This document shows, one piece after another, positions 44,879 through 54,166 of a DNA stretch of 64,000 nt. The stretch is taken from assembly GCF_050908845.1 (NCBI RefSeq), contig NZ_CP194171.1:1302001-1366000 (forward strand). The letters are read 5' to 3'. This stretch comes from Marinobacterium_D sp050908845 (lineage in GTDB: Bacteria > Pseudomonadota > Gammaproteobacteria > Pseudomonadales > Balneatricaceae). A program made the translations under genes and the position numbers. The notes under the pieces were generated by a model, which saw nothing but the letters and a program-made list of their open reading frames with translations, was not told the DNA's origin and did no database searches. Every line of letters begins with the position of its first letter. The stretch's first letter is position 1.

Positions 44879-45784
44879 CCCGGTTTCGGAAAGCAGTTCG
44901 CGGGCCCGGTGTGTAATCGCCTGCACACCGGGATGGCGGATCTGCCGCTCCAGCGAGATAGCGTAATAGCGCTCCCGCAATCCCTCCAGTCGACCGATGA
45001 CCTCAACGCTGTGCTGGCGCTGCAGCTCGCTTTCCAGTACGGAAGGGCCGCAGAACAGGCCGGTGCCGGCCTGACCGAAGATGTCGATCAGCGCCGAGTC
45101 GGCACACTGCACACGCACGGATGGCTCGAGGTGCCGGGCGCGGAACCACTTCATGATGTTGGCGCCGGCGACGCTGTCGTCGGTGGGCAGCAGCAGTGGT
45201 GCATCATTGAGCCGGGCGGGAAACTCTTCCCGGTAGTGTGCGGCCAGGGCCGGGCTTGCGAACATGCTGATGCCGGTTTCACCCAACAGATGGTTGTAGG
45301 CGCGCACATGGGTGCTGGCGTCGATGGGACGGTCGGCCAGAATCAGATCGACCCGGTTGGCGATCAGATCACCCAGCAGCGCTTCCATTGATCCTTCCCG
45401 ACACTCCAGGTGAACCGGCTCCTCCAGTTCCAGAGCCGGTGCCAGCAGTTTGTAGGCGATGCTTTTGGGAACCACATCGGCGATACCGACGGCGCAGTTG
45501 ATCCGCTGGTTGCCCGCATCATGCAGCTGCAGCTGCATCGCCTCACCGAGGCTGAAGATCTCTTCGGCATACTCCAGTGCCTGACGACCGGCGTCGGTCA
45601 GGTCAAGGCGTCGGCCATGGCGCTCAAACAGCTCTATTTCCAGCATCTCTTCGAGCACTTTCAGCTGCCCCGAGATGGTCTGCGGCGTCAGGTTCAGGCG
45701 TTTGCTGGCCCGGGCGATGGTGCCCTCCTGGGCGACGACCATGAAATAGCGCAGGTGGCGAAAGTTAAGGTTATGAATGCGCAT
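44867..45784 (-). CDS. LysR-family transcriptional regulator, NhaR-like
   Basis: A 305-residue regulator with an N-terminal winged helix-turn-helix (FRHLRYFMVVAQEGTIARASKRLNLTPQTISGQLKVLE) that closely resembles NhaR, and a C-terminal effector domain from about residue 90. NhaR senses sodium in E. coli, but no nhaA antiporter gene is in the window. No clear Shine-Dalgarno precedes ATG 45784. TTCGAA-containing palindromes overlap the start and lie just upstream, which suits autoregulation. The target may be the divergent non-coding transcript described at 45849-45959. Confidence 0.88.
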   Translation of the reverse strand: MRIHNLNFRHLRYFMVVAQEGTIARASKRLNLTPQTISGQLKVLEEMLEIELFERHGRRLDLTDAGRQALEYAEEIFSLGEAMQLQLHDAGNQRINCAVGIADVVPKSIAYKLLAPALELEEPVHLECREGSMEALLGDLIANRVDLILADRPIDASTHVRAYNHLLGETGISMFASPALAAHYREEFPARLNDAPLLLPTDDSVAGANIMKWFRARHLEPSVRVQCADSALIDIFGQAGTGLFCGPSVLESELQRQHSVEVIGRLEGLRERYYAISLERQIRHPGVQAITHRARELLSETGSEN

Positions 45785-45823
45785 TCGAAAATTTCGAAGA
45801 GAGGTGAGATTAAATTCGAATTT
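45784..45823. promoter_or_regulatory. TTCGAA palindrome cluster upstream of the LysR gene
   Basis: TTCGAA occurs three times: 45784-45789 and 45793-45798 (together a near-perfect 15-bp palindrome), and 45815-45820 at the centre of the perfect 12-bp palindrome AAATTCGAATTT. Probable operator for the adjacent regulator; inference. Confidence 0.5.
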
Positions 45824-45848
45824 TATATAGTTTGATAAGGACTATACT

Positions 45849-45959
45849 CGATATTGCTCATGCAGTCTCTCCCCCGAGACTGGATTGCTCTGTTCTGGTA
45901 TGTGGACAGACATCGGCTTTATCACACACATTCACCCGCCGCCCTGGCGGGTTTTTTTT
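45849..45959 (+). ncRNA. Candidate small RNA divergent from the LysR gene
   Basis: A -10-like TATACT at 45843-45848 is followed about 110 bp later by a strong terminator, with no convincing gene between. The interval holds a perfect hairpin, AGTCTC (45864-45869) and GAGACT (45876-45881), whose loop TCCCCC could pair with Shine-Dalgarno sequences. The -35 region is poor, as expected for an activator-dependent promoter. No known sRNA family recognised. Confidence 0.45.
45934..45959 (+). terminator. Strong Rho-independent terminator with no gene upstream on its strand
   Basis: CCCGCC (45935-45940) and GGCGGG (45946-45951) flank a GCCCT loop, followed by eight T (45952-45959). The nearest plus-strand gene upstream, gph, ends more than 1 kb away behind the antisense LysR gene, so the hairpin probably ends a short local transcript. 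Confidence 0.9.
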
Positions 45960-46022
45960 GCCTGCGGATCAGCCTGTAAGCCCTGCGTTCGAGATCTCTT
46001 TCTGTTGCTGGCTGCCGGTAAC

Positions 46023-46052
46023 AAAAAAGGCAGACCTGAAGATCTGCCTTTT
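46023..46052 (-). terminator. Terminator of the bacterioferritin operon
   Basis: GGCAGA and TCTGCC pair around CCTGAAGA, flanked by an A run on the left and T run on the right, so it can work on both strands. It lies about 20 bp beyond the last bfr stop codon. Confidence 0.85.
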
Positions 46053-46070
46053 CTGAAGGTGCGGGCCAGT

Positions 46071-46538
46071 TTACATCTGTGACTGCTGGTAGTTCTTCAG
46101 GCCAACCCTGTCGATCAGGCCAAGCTGTTTCTCCAGCCAATAGGCGTGATCTTCCTCGGTGTCTTCCAGCTGCTGGCGCAGCATCTCGCGGGTCTGGTAA
46201 TCCTGTTCCTCTTCACAGAGCTGAATCACCTCTTTTAGGTTTTTCGCCACGGTGTATTCGGTGTTCAGGTCGTTGCGCAGCATTTCGGGCACGTCCTTGC
46301 CCACGTGGATCGGCTCGCGGGTGACCAGGTCGGGGGTTCCCTCAAGAAAGAGGATGCGGGCGATGATCGCCTTGGCATGGCCTTTTTCGTCATCGAATTC
46401 GTGAGAGATACGCTCGTAAAGTTTGGTCAGCCCCCAGTCGTCATACATTTCCGAGTGGATGAAGTACTGGTCCATGGCGGCCAGCTCGCCGGCCAGCAGT
46501 TTGTTCAGGGCGTTGATGACTTTCTTTTTACCTTGCAT
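46071..46538 (-). CDS. bfr: Bacterioferritin, ferroxidase-type subunit
   Basis: A 155-residue four-helix iron-storage protein. Counted from ATG 46538, the di-iron ferroxidase ligands of E. coli Bfr are all present: E18, E51, H54, E94, and the E127/H130 pair in EEDHAYW. The haem-binding Met52 is replaced by lysine (DDEKGH), so it should oxidise iron but not bind haem by itself. It follows the haem-type subunit gene by 3 bp, with AAGGA as ribosome site; a GTG one codon upstream is possible. The two probably co-assemble into a mixed 24-mer, as in Neisseria and some pseudomonads. Confidence 0.95.
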   Translation of the reverse strand: MQGKKKVINALNKLLAGELAAMDQYFIHSEMYDDWGLTKLYERISHEFDDEKGHAKAIIARILFLEGTPDLVTREPIHVGKDVPEMLRNDLNTEYTVAKNLKEVIQLCEEEQDYQTREMLRQQLEDTEEDHAYWLEKQLGLIDRVGLKNYQQSQM

Positions 46539-46541
46539 CAC

Positions 46542-47015
46542 TTATTCCTTCTCGATGGCGGACTGCAGATAGTTCTCGATGCCGGTCTCCCGGATCAGGT
46601 GCTGCTGAGCTTCGATCCAGTCGACGTACGCCTCTTCGCTCTCCAGGATCTCCACCAGCAGGTGGCGGCTGACATAATCTCCGGCAGCCTCGCACTCGGC
46701 GATGACTTCGCGCAGAAGCGTCAGCTGGTCCATTTCCAGGTCCAGGTCGCACTGCATCATCTCGGCGCAGTGTTCGCCGATACGTAGTCGTTCGAGTTGT
46801 TGCAGGTTGGGCAGCCCTTCCAGAAACAGGATGCGCTCGATCAGCTCATCTGCCTGTTTCATATCCAGGATCGATTTTTTGTAGGCCGCGTGATTGAGCT
46901 TTTCCAATCCCCAGTTCTTGTACATCCGGGCATGGAGAAAGTACTGGTTGATTGAGGTCAGTTCGATTGTGAGCACTTTGTTCAGTCGGCGAACCAGCGC
47001 TTTATCACCTTGCAT
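46542..47015 (-). CDS. bfr: Bacterioferritin, haem-binding-type subunit
   Basis: A 157-residue bacterioferritin that keeps the haem ligand M52 (ILDMKQAD) but has lost ferroxidase ligands: E51 is D, H54 is Q and H130 is Y (EEAYVDW). It is thus complementary to the next gene product. The start ATG 47015 follows AAAGGAG. It is the middle gene of the bfd-bfr-bfr set on the minus strand, and both subunits are translated almost back to back. Role: cytoplasmic iron storage, with haem sites for electron transfer from Bfd. Confidence 0.95.
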   Translation of the reverse strand: MQGDKALVRRLNKVLTIELTSINQYFLHARMYKNWGLEKLNHAAYKKSILDMKQADELIERILFLEGLPNLQQLERLRIGEHCAEMMQCDLDLEMDQLTLLREVIAECEAAGDYVSRHLLVEILESEEAYVDWIEAQQHLIRETGIENYLQSAIEKE

Positions 47016-47138
47016 TAAGAACTCCTTTTGCGTCGTTGCAAACGTTTAACGGCGGCTGGGCGGGTGAGTAGCCCTGTCACAGGAGTATAGCTTAGGGGAA
47101 TGGCGTTTGCGGCCCGGAGGAGGGGCGGATGCCTGCTG

Positions 47139-47333
47139 TCAGGCAGGCACCGCGAGAGCCAGGGCACGTTCGGCCTGCTCGCGCTTGAGTATCTGGCGGG
47201 CGGTACAGGTGCATTTGCCGCACTCACTGCCGACGCTCAGCGAGCGGTTAAGATCACGCACGCTGCTGGCGCCGTCGTCTATCGCCTGTTGAACCTCGCG
47301 TTCGGTGATGTTGTTGCAGATGCACACGTACAT
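47139..47333 (-). CDS. bfd: Bacterioferritin-associated ferredoxin
   Basis: A 64-residue [2Fe-2S] protein. The cluster ligands are C4 and C6 in VCICNNITE and C38 and C41 in ECGKCTC. It donates electrons to bacterioferritin haem so that stored ferric iron can be released. It lies upstream of both bfr genes on the same strand, with a 123-bp gap, and a Fur-box-like sequence precedes it, in keeping with expression under iron starvation. Confidence 0.96.
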   Translation of the reverse strand: MYVCICNNITEREVQQAIDDGASSVRDLNRSLSVGSECGKCTCTARQILKREQAERALALAVPA

Positions 47334-47382
47334 GGCGCCCCCTTTTGCTCAAACTATAGAGTATGGGTGTTCAAATAGTATT

Positions 47383-47401
47383 GGTAATGATAATAGTTCG
47401 T
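47383..47401 (-). promoter_or_regulatory. Probable Fur box upstream of bfd
   Basis: GGTAATGATAATAGTTCGT matches the classical GATAATGATAATCATTATC in about 13 of 19 positions, including the core AATGATAAT. It lies about 50 bp upstream of the bfd start in an AT-rich stretch. Confidence 0.7.
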
Positions 47402-47626
47402 ATTAATTAAATTTCAACCGCTTTTTTCTCAACATGACGTGCCTGGTGTTGGGGTTGTCGTTTCAGGCTCATCTGTATGACAGGCAGCAAAACCGGTGCC
47501 AGCAGGGCGTCTGGATTGCGGGGCTTGCAAAACAGAGGGTTAGGTTTTCAGGGGTGAGAACGGGGTGGGCGGTTGTCGCAAAGTGCACAGCGTTGGCGTC
47601 GCTGTTTGTTGAGGTGAAACGAGAAG
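47402..47626. other. Intergenic stretch between bfd and gatB with no gene seen
   Basis: About 225 bp beyond the Fur box. No convincing open frame, hairpin or promoter pair was recognised, although a transcript leaving the Fur box in the plus direction cannot be excluded. Confidence 0.4.
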
Positions 47627-47655
47627 ATGGAGAAGCCCGCTGCGGGCTTCTCCAT
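47627..47655 (-). terminator. Hairpin after gatB
   Basis: A perfect 14-bp inverted repeat, ATGGAGAAGCCCGC and GCGGGCTTCTCCAT, with a one-base centre, starts 8 bp after the gatB stop. The T run is short on both strands, so termination may be assisted. Confidence 0.75.
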
Positions 47656-47663
47656 CAGCTGGG

Positions 47664-49118
47664 TCAGTCGCAGAGCGCGTCGAGCTTCTGCTTCAGGATA
47701 CCGGTGACGGCGCCAGGGTTGGCCTTGCCGCCGGTGGCCTTCATCACCTGGCCCATAAAGAAGCCAAGCATCTTGCCGCGCTTCTCGGGCTCGGCAGCCT
47801 TGTACTGCTCAACCTGCTTGGTGGCATTGGCGATCACATCGTCGACGATCTTTTCGATCGCGCCGGTGTCGGTAACCTGCTTCAGGCCTTCCGCTTCGAT
47901 GATCTCGTCCGCGCTGCCGCCTTTGCTCCACATCAGCTCGAACACCTTCTTGGCGATATTGCCGGAGATGGTGTTGTCCTTGATGCGTACCAGCAGGCCG
48001 CCGAGCTGATCCGCCGATACCGGGCTTTGCTTGATATCGGTATCGTTCTGGTTCAGATACTTGGCGAGTTCGCCCATGACCCAGTTCGCCGCCAGCTTGG
48101 TATCGCCGCAGGCACTGACTACCGCTTCGTAGTAGTCCGCCTGGGCGCTGTAACCGGAGAGTACGCCGGCGTCGTAGTCGGAGAGTTTGTACTCGCTGAT
48201 AAAACGCTCACGGCGAGCGTCCGGCAGCTCCGGCAGGGTTTCGCGGATCGCGTCGATGTAGCTGTCGTCGATCACCACCGGCAGCAGGTCTGGGCAGGGG
48301 AAGTAACGGTAGTCGTTGGCATCCTCTTTCGAGCGCATGCTGCGGGTCTGGTTTTTGTCCGGATCGTACAGGCGGGTTTCCTGTACCACCGTGCCGCCAT
48401 CCTCGATCAGGTCGATCTGACGCGCCACTTCGGTGTCGATGGCGCGCTCGATAAAGCGGAACGAGTTGATGTTCTTCAGCTCGGTGCGGGTACCGTACTC
48501 TTCCTGACCTTTCGGGCGCACGGAGACGTTGCAGTCGCAGCGCATGGAGCCTTCGGCCATGTTGCCGTCGCAGATGCCCAGGGTGGTGACGATCGCGTGG
48601 ATCTTGCGGGCGTAGGCGGCGGCTTCCTTGGAGGAGCGCATATCCGGCTCGGAGACGATCTCCACCAGCGGGGTGCCGGCACGGTTCAGGTCGATACCGG
48701 ACATGCCGTGGAAATCTTCATGCAGGGACTTGCCCGCATCCTCTTCCAGGTGGGCGTGATGCAGGCGTACGCGGCGCTGCACGCCCTCGTCGGTCTCGAT
48801 ATCCACAAAGCCGGGGCCGACGATCGGCTCGGCCAGCTGGGTGGTCTGGTAGCCCTTGGGCAGATCCGGGTAGAAGTAGTTCTTGCGCTCAAACACGGAG
48901 CGTTTGCCGATCTCTGCGTTCACTGCCAGGCCGAACATCACGGCCATGCGCAGGGCGTTTTCGTTGAACACCGGCAGGGTGCCCGGCAGCGCCAGGTCAA
49001 CGGCGCAGGCCTGGGTGTTCGGCTCCGCGCCAAAAGCGGTGCTGGCGCCGGAGAAAATCTTGGTCGTAGTGGAGAGCTGGACGTGAATCTCCAGCCCGAT
49101 AACAACTTCCCATTCCAT
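47664..49118 (-). CDS. gatB: Aspartyl/glutamyl-tRNA amidotransferase subunit B
   Basis: Binds misacylated Asp-tRNA(Asn) or Glu-tRNA(Gln) and activates the acyl group for amidation. The 484-residue protein opens [15 protein letters not shown], has the [12 protein letters not shown] kinase-like signature near residue 75 and a C-terminal YqeY-like helical domain. ATG 49118 fits the family; a TTG three codons upstream is also in frame. It is the last gene of gatC-gatA-gatB, 14 bp after gatA. Confidence 0.97.
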   Translation of the reverse strand: MEWEVVIGLEIHVQLSTTTKIFSGASTAFGAEPNTQACAVDLALPGTLPVFNENALRMAVMFGLAVNAEIGKRSVFERKNYFYPDLPKGYQTTQLAEPIVGPGFVDIETDEGVQRRVRLHHAHLEEDAGKSLHEDFHGMSGIDLNRAGTPLVEIVSEPDMRSSKEAAAYARKIHAIVTTLGICDGNMAEGSMRCDCNVSVRPKGQEEYGTRTELKNINSFRFIERAIDTEVARQIDLIEDGGTVVQETRLYDPDKNQTRSMRSKEDANDYRYFPCPDLLPVVIDDSYIDAIRETLPELPDARRERFISEYKLSDYDAGVLSGYSAQADYYEAVVSACGDTKLAANWVMGELAKYLNQNDTDIKQSPVSADQLGGLLVRIKDNTISGNIAKKVFELMWSKGGSADEIIEAEGLKQVTDTGAIEKIVDDVIANATKQVEQYKAAEPEKRGKMLGFFMGQVMKATGGKANPGAVTGILKQKLDALCD

Positions 49119-49132
49119 CGTAGTCAAACCTC

Positions 49133-50584
49133 TCAGATGCCAGCCGGTGCCTGTTTATGCCAGTCAGTTGCCTGCTGGTACTGGTGTGCCACGTTAAGCA
49201 GCTTCGCTTCGGCAAAGTGGTCGCCGATGATCTGCAGGCCGACGGGCAGCCCCTCAACCTGTCCACAGGGCACGGACATGCCCGGCAGGCCGGCCAGGTT
49301 CAGCGACAGGGTGTAGATATCTTCCATGTACATGCTGACCGGGTCGTTGCTCTTTTCGCCGATCTTGAACGCCGGGTGCGGGGTAGTCGGCGCCATGATG
49401 ACATCAACCTCTTCCAGTACCTTGGCAAAATCCTGCTGGATCAGGCGGCGGATCTGCTGCGCCTTGTTGTAGTAGGCGTCGTAGTAGCCGGCGCAGAGGG
49501 CGTAGGTGCCGACCATGATGCGGCGCTTGACCTCGTCGCCGAAGCCTTCGCCACGGCTGCGCTTGTACATGTCTTCCAGGTCTTTCGGGTCTTCGCAGCG
49601 GTAGCCGTAGCGCACGCCGTCAAAGCGGGACAGGTTGGAGGAGGCTTCGGCCGGCGCGATGATGTAGTAAGCCGGGATCGACAGCTCGGTACGCGGCAGG
49701 CTGACCTCTTTGACCGTGGCACCCATCTTTTCGAACTCGGCCACGGCGTTACGTACCTGCTCGGCCACCTGCGGGTCGAGCGTATCGGTGAAGTACTCTT
49801 TCGGCAGACCGATCTTCAGGCCGGCCAGCGGTTCGTTCAGCGTGGCGGTGTAATCCGGCACTTCGCGGTCCACGCTGGTGGAATCCATCGGATCGAAACC
49901 GGCCATCACGTTGAGCATCATGGCGCAGTCTTCGGCGGTGTGCGCCATCGGGCCGATCTGGTCGAGAGAGGATGCAAAGGCGACCATGCCGTAGCGGGAG
50001 ACGCGGCCGTAGGTCGGCTTCAGGCCGGTGATGCCGCAAAGAGCCGCGGGCTGGCGGATGGAGCCGCCGGTGTCGGAGCCGGTGGCTGCAGGGGCCAGGT
50101 GTGCTGCCACAGCAGCACCTGAACCGCCGGAGGAGCCGCCCGGTACACGGTCGGTATCCCAGGGGTTGCGGGCCGGGCCGTAGTAGCTGGACTCGTTGGA
50201 GCCGCCCATGGCGAACTCGTCCATGTTGGTCTTGCCCAGCATGACCGCGCCGGCCTGCTTGAATTTGGCCACCATGGTGCCGTCGTAGGGGGAGATAAAG
50301 TTATCCAGCATCTTCGATGCGCAGCTGGTGCGCACGCCCTGGGTGCAGAACAGATCCTTATGGGCGATCGGCAGGCCGGTGAACGGGCCCGCGGTACCGG
50401 CGGCGAAGGCTTCGTCGGCGGCTTTCGCCTGCGCCAGCGCTTCCTCTTCGGTCACGGTGATGTAGCTGTTGTATTTGCTGTCTTCGGCCTTGATGCGCTC
50501 AAGCCAGGCCTGGGTCAGCTCGGTGCTGGTGAAATCGCCGTTGCGCAGGCCGGCTGCCAGTTCGGCCAGTGTCTTATCAAACAT
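49133..50584 (-). CDS. gatA: Aspartyl/glutamyl-tRNA amidotransferase subunit A
   Basis: Amidase subunit that frees ammonia from glutamine or asparagine and channels it to GatB. The 483-residue protein has the Ser-cisSer-Lys triad of the amidase signature family: K76 in AHKDLF, S151 in GGSSGGS and S175 in DTGGSIRQP. It lies between gatC (31 bp gap) and gatB. All catalytic residues are intact. Confidence 0.98.
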   Translation of the reverse strand: MFDKTLAELAAGLRNGDFTSTELTQAWLERIKAEDSKYNSYITVTEEEALAQAKAADEAFAAGTAGPFTGLPIAHKDLFCTQGVRTSCASKMLDNFISPYDGTMVAKFKQAGAVMLGKTNMDEFAMGGSNESSYYGPARNPWDTDRVPGGSSGGSGAAVAAHLAPAATGSDTGGSIRQPAALCGITGLKPTYGRVSRYGMVAFASSLDQIGPMAHTAEDCAMMLNVMAGFDPMDSTSVDREVPDYTATLNEPLAGLKIGLPKEYFTDTLDPQVAEQVRNAVAEFEKMGATVKEVSLPRTELSIPAYYIIAPAEASSNLSRFDGVRYGYRCEDPKDLEDMYKRSRGEGFGDEVKRRIMVGTYALCAGYYDAYYNKAQQIRRLIQQDFAKVLEEVDVIMAPTTPHPAFKIGEKSNDPVSMYMEDIYTLSLNLAGLPGMSVPCGQVEGLPVGLQIIGDHFAEAKLLNVAHQYQQATDWHKQAPAGI

Positions 50585-50615
50585 GGTTCGCTATTCCTTG
50601 AAAACTGAAGCCGGA

Positions 50616-50903
50616 TTACTCGATCACTTTCGGGACCAGGAACAGTCCGTCTTCGACGGCAGGAGCCGCCGCCTGCAGCTGTTCACGCTGGTTGGGCTCG
50701 GTAACCTCATCGGCGCGCAGGCGCTGTACCGCGTCGAGCGGGTTGGCCAGAGGGGCGACACCGGTGGTGTCCGTCTGCTGCATCTGGTCGATCAGATTAA
50801 GGATATTGGAGAGGTTTTCGGTGTAGGCGGGGATATCGCTTTCATCGATCTGGAGGCGTGCCAGATGGGCGATACGTTCCACGTCGGATCGGTCCAGAGA
50901 CAT
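50616..50903 (-). CDS. gatC: Aspartyl/glutamyl-tRNA amidotransferase subunit C
   Basis: A 95-residue belt-like subunit that holds GatA and GatB together. Typical stretches are [13 protein letters not shown] near residue 8, [16 protein letters not shown] near 31, PLANPLDAV near 52 and the final LFLVPKVIE. First gene of the gatCAB operon and divergent from mreB, the arrangement seen in many gammaproteobacteria. Confidence 0.96.
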   Translation of the reverse strand: MSLDRSDVERIAHLARLQIDESDIPAYTENLSNILNLIDQMQQTDTTGVAPLANPLDAVQRLRADEVTEPNQREQLQAAAPAVEDGLFLVPKVIE

Positions 50904-51031
50904 AAGTCCGCTTCTCGCTGTCTAAACGTTCGGGATAGGAATTCGAAGCGCAGTAAGTTACCACATTTGTTCCTTGCCCAAAATCCCCGCCATTGTTAGA
51001 GTTATCGCCTTTCAGGACTTCTGGCCAGTAA

Positions 51032-52132
<1,101 letters not shown>

Positions 52133-52173
52133 TAACGATGTGACCTGTTTTCGACTTGTCACCGTCGAGGCCG

Positions 52174-53058
52174 GTGGCACAGAGTCAAAACCGGAGGTCT
52201 GTTATCAAGACTATTTTTAGAGGGGGGGCACCGCGTGCCCTCTTTGTCGTTCTGATACTGATGGCTGTGCTGCTGATCGTCGCCGACCTGAACTGGTCGA
52301 AGATGCGTGAGGGGCGTGCCTGGATGTCGCTGGTCGTCACACCTCTGCAGTGGCTGGTTGATCTGCCCTCCCGCGCCGCCGACAACCTCTCCAGTGTGGT
52401 GGTATCTCGCGCGACCCTGCTCAGCGATAACGAACGCCTGCGTTCGGAAGCCCTGCAGCTTGAGCGCAAGGTGCAGCAAAACGCCTCCCTGATCGCCGAA
52501 AATATCCGTTTGCGTGAACTCTTGAGCGCCAGTCAGCGGGTCGATGAGCCGATCCGTCTGGTGGAGCTTATCGGCGTCAACCCGGATCCGTTCCAGCACG
52601 AGGTGATCATCAACCGTGGCTCCGAGGACGATGTCTACCAGGGGCAGCCGGTACTCGATGCCGGTGGCATCATGGGGCAGGTGGTATCGCTCTCCCACTA
52701 CACCGCCCGGGTCATGCTGATCACCGATGCCCGTGCAGCGATCCCGGTGGAGGTCAACCGCAACGGTTTCCGTGCCATCGCCCTCGGCAAGGGCGTGCTG
52801 GGCGAGCTTGAACTGGAGCATGTGGCCGATACCGCCGATGTGCGTGAGGGCGACCTGCTGGTGACATCGGGGCTTGGCGATCGCTTTCCACGGGGATATC
52901 CGGTGGCAGTGGTGACCGAGGTGATACGCGATCCTGGTCTCCAGTTTGTGCAGGTTCGCGCCAAACCGGCCGCACGCCTGGACAAGAGCCGCCACCTGCT
53001 GCTGGTAGGCGGAAAACCCGAACCGGTGGCGATACCGCCGGAGGTTGCCGGTGAGTGA
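52174..53058 (+). CDS. mreC: Rod shape-determining protein MreC
   Basis: Bitopic inner-membrane protein that links the wall-synthesis complex to MreB and PBP2. It has a membrane segment (ALFVVLILMAVLLIVADL), a coiled coil rich in Leu, Glu and Arg (LLSDNERLRSEALQLERKV), then the beta-rich periplasmic domain with GVNPDPFQHEV and LLVTSGLGDRFPRGYPVAVV. The start is unclear. TTG 52156 has no ribosome site and GTG 52174 (used here) has GAGG only three bases away. The best site, CGGAGG at 52192-52197, points to GTT or ATC at 52201-52206, where family members usually begin. Confidence 0.93.
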   Translation: MAQSQNRRSVIKTIFRGGAPRALFVVLILMAVLLIVADLNWSKMREGRAWMSLVVTPLQWLVDLPSRAADNLSSVVVSRATLLSDNERLRSEALQLERKVQQNASLIAENIRLRELLSASQRVDEPIRLVELIGVNPDPFQHEVIINRGSEDDVYQGQPVLDAGGIMGQVVSLSHYTARVMLITDARAAIPVEVNRNGFRAIALGKGVLGELELEHVADTADVREGDLLVTSGLGDRFPRGYPVAVVTEVIRDPGLQFVQVRAKPAARLDKSRHLLLVGGKPEPVAIPPEVAGE

Positions 53059-53539
53059 AGAGCGCGCCGGCGGCGGGCTGATCATCTTCGGTACCTTTAT
53101 TATCGGTCTGGTACTGAGTCAGATCCCGATGCCCGATATGCTGATCTGGGCACGTCCCGCCTGGGTGGTGTTGGTGCTGATCTACTGGACCATGGCGCTG
53201 CCCCACCGCATAGGGGTCAGCAGTGCCTTCCTGCTCGGTCTGGTGATGGATCTGGTGCGCGGCTCGGTGCTGGGTCTTAACGCCCTGTCGATGACGATCA
53301 TCGCCTTCCTCGTTCTGGTTCTCTACAAGCGGATGCGGATGTTTCCGCTCTGGCAGCAGTCAGGCCTGATCCTGGTGTTGGTGGGAATCAATCAGTTACT
53401 CTTCCACTGGATGCAGGGCATTACCGGTACCACCAGCGAGTCCCTGTTCTTCCTGTTGCCGGCAGCGGTCAGCGCTCTGGTCTGGCCCTGGCTGTTCCTG
53501 CTGCTGCGCAATATCCGCCGCGTTTTCCACATAGCCTGA
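53051..53539 (+). CDS. mreD: Rod shape-determining protein MreD
   Basis: A 162-residue membrane protein with five or six hydrophobic segments (for example IIFGTFIIGLVLSQIPMP and VVLVLIYWTMALPHRIGV); it works with MreC in cell elongation. GTG 53051, six bases after GGAGG at 53040-53044, was preferred to the TTG two codons earlier. It overlaps the mreC stop by 8 bp. Confidence 0.94.
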   Translation: MSEERAGGGLIIFGTFIIGLVLSQIPMPDMLIWARPAWVVLVLIYWTMALPHRIGVSSAFLLGLVMDLVRGSVLGLNALSMTIIAFLVLVLYKRMRMFPLWQQSGLILVLVGINQLLFHWMQGITGTTSESLFFLLPAAVSALVWPWLFLLLRNIRRVFHIA

Positions 53540-53552
53540 TTCGGGAGCGACG

Positions 53553-54149
53553 ATGGCTCAACTTGTACTTGCTTCAGCCTCACCCCGTCGCCGCGAATTA
53601 CTGGATCAGATCGGTGTGCCTCACCGGGTGCAGCCTGTCGATATCGATGAAACCCCCAGGTTAAACGAGTCGCCCCGGGCGTACGTTGAGCGTCTGGCAC
53701 TGGAAAAGGCGCAGCGGGGATTTGAGGCCGGCGGCGCAGACTGGCCGGCACTTGGGTCGGATACGGCGGTTATTCTCGATGGCGAAATCCTTGGCAAACC
53801 GGCGGATGAGGAAGATGCTGTAAGGACGCTGCTGCGACTGTCCGGCAGGCGTCACCAGGTGATGACCGGCGTCGCTGTTGCGAACGGCGATCACTGCCGT
53901 GTCGAAACGGTGATAACAGAAGTGAGCTTTATCGACTTCGATGAGCACTGTGCACGGCAGTACTGGGCCAGCGGTGAGCCTGTGGATAAGGCGGGTAGTT
54001 ATGGTATTCAGGGGCTCGGTGCCGTGTTTGTGGAATCTATCAGCGGCAGCTATTCGGCCGTGGTGGGTCTGCCATTGGCGCAAACCGCGACCATACTAAA
54101 AGAATTCAATATCAAGGTCTGGCAGACAGTGCCGGCTAGCAGTGCCTGA
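53553..54149 (+). CDS. yhdE: Maf-like nucleotide pyrophosphatase (dTTP/UTP type)
   Basis: A 198-residue house-cleaning enzyme that hydrolyses dTTP, UTP and modified pyrimidine triphosphates. Markers are LASASPRRRELL near residue 5, SPRAYVERLALEKA near 42, the catalytic region GSDTAVILDGEILGKP near 68, and the late DKAGSYGIQGLGAVFVESISGSYSAVVGLPL. Its place between mreD and rng matches E. coli yhdE. Its stop overlaps the first possible rng start by one base. Confidence 0.95.
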   Translation: MAQLVLASASPRRRELLDQIGVPHRVQPVDIDETPRLNESPRAYVERLALEKAQRGFEAGGADWPALGSDTAVILDGEILGKPADEEDAVRTLLRLSGRRHQVMTGVAVANGDHCRVETVITEVSFIDFDEHCARQYWASGEPVDKAGSYGIQGLGAVFVESISGSYSAVVGLPLAQTATILKEFNIKVWQTVPASSA

Positions 54150-54166
54150 TGGCTAAGGGAAGCGGC

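Noticed and set aside
52222..52228. G7 run in mreC and an A7 run in murU (about 41165) as phase-variation tracts
   Set aside because: Both are in housekeeping genes where switching off would be harmful; the runs are short and probably chance.
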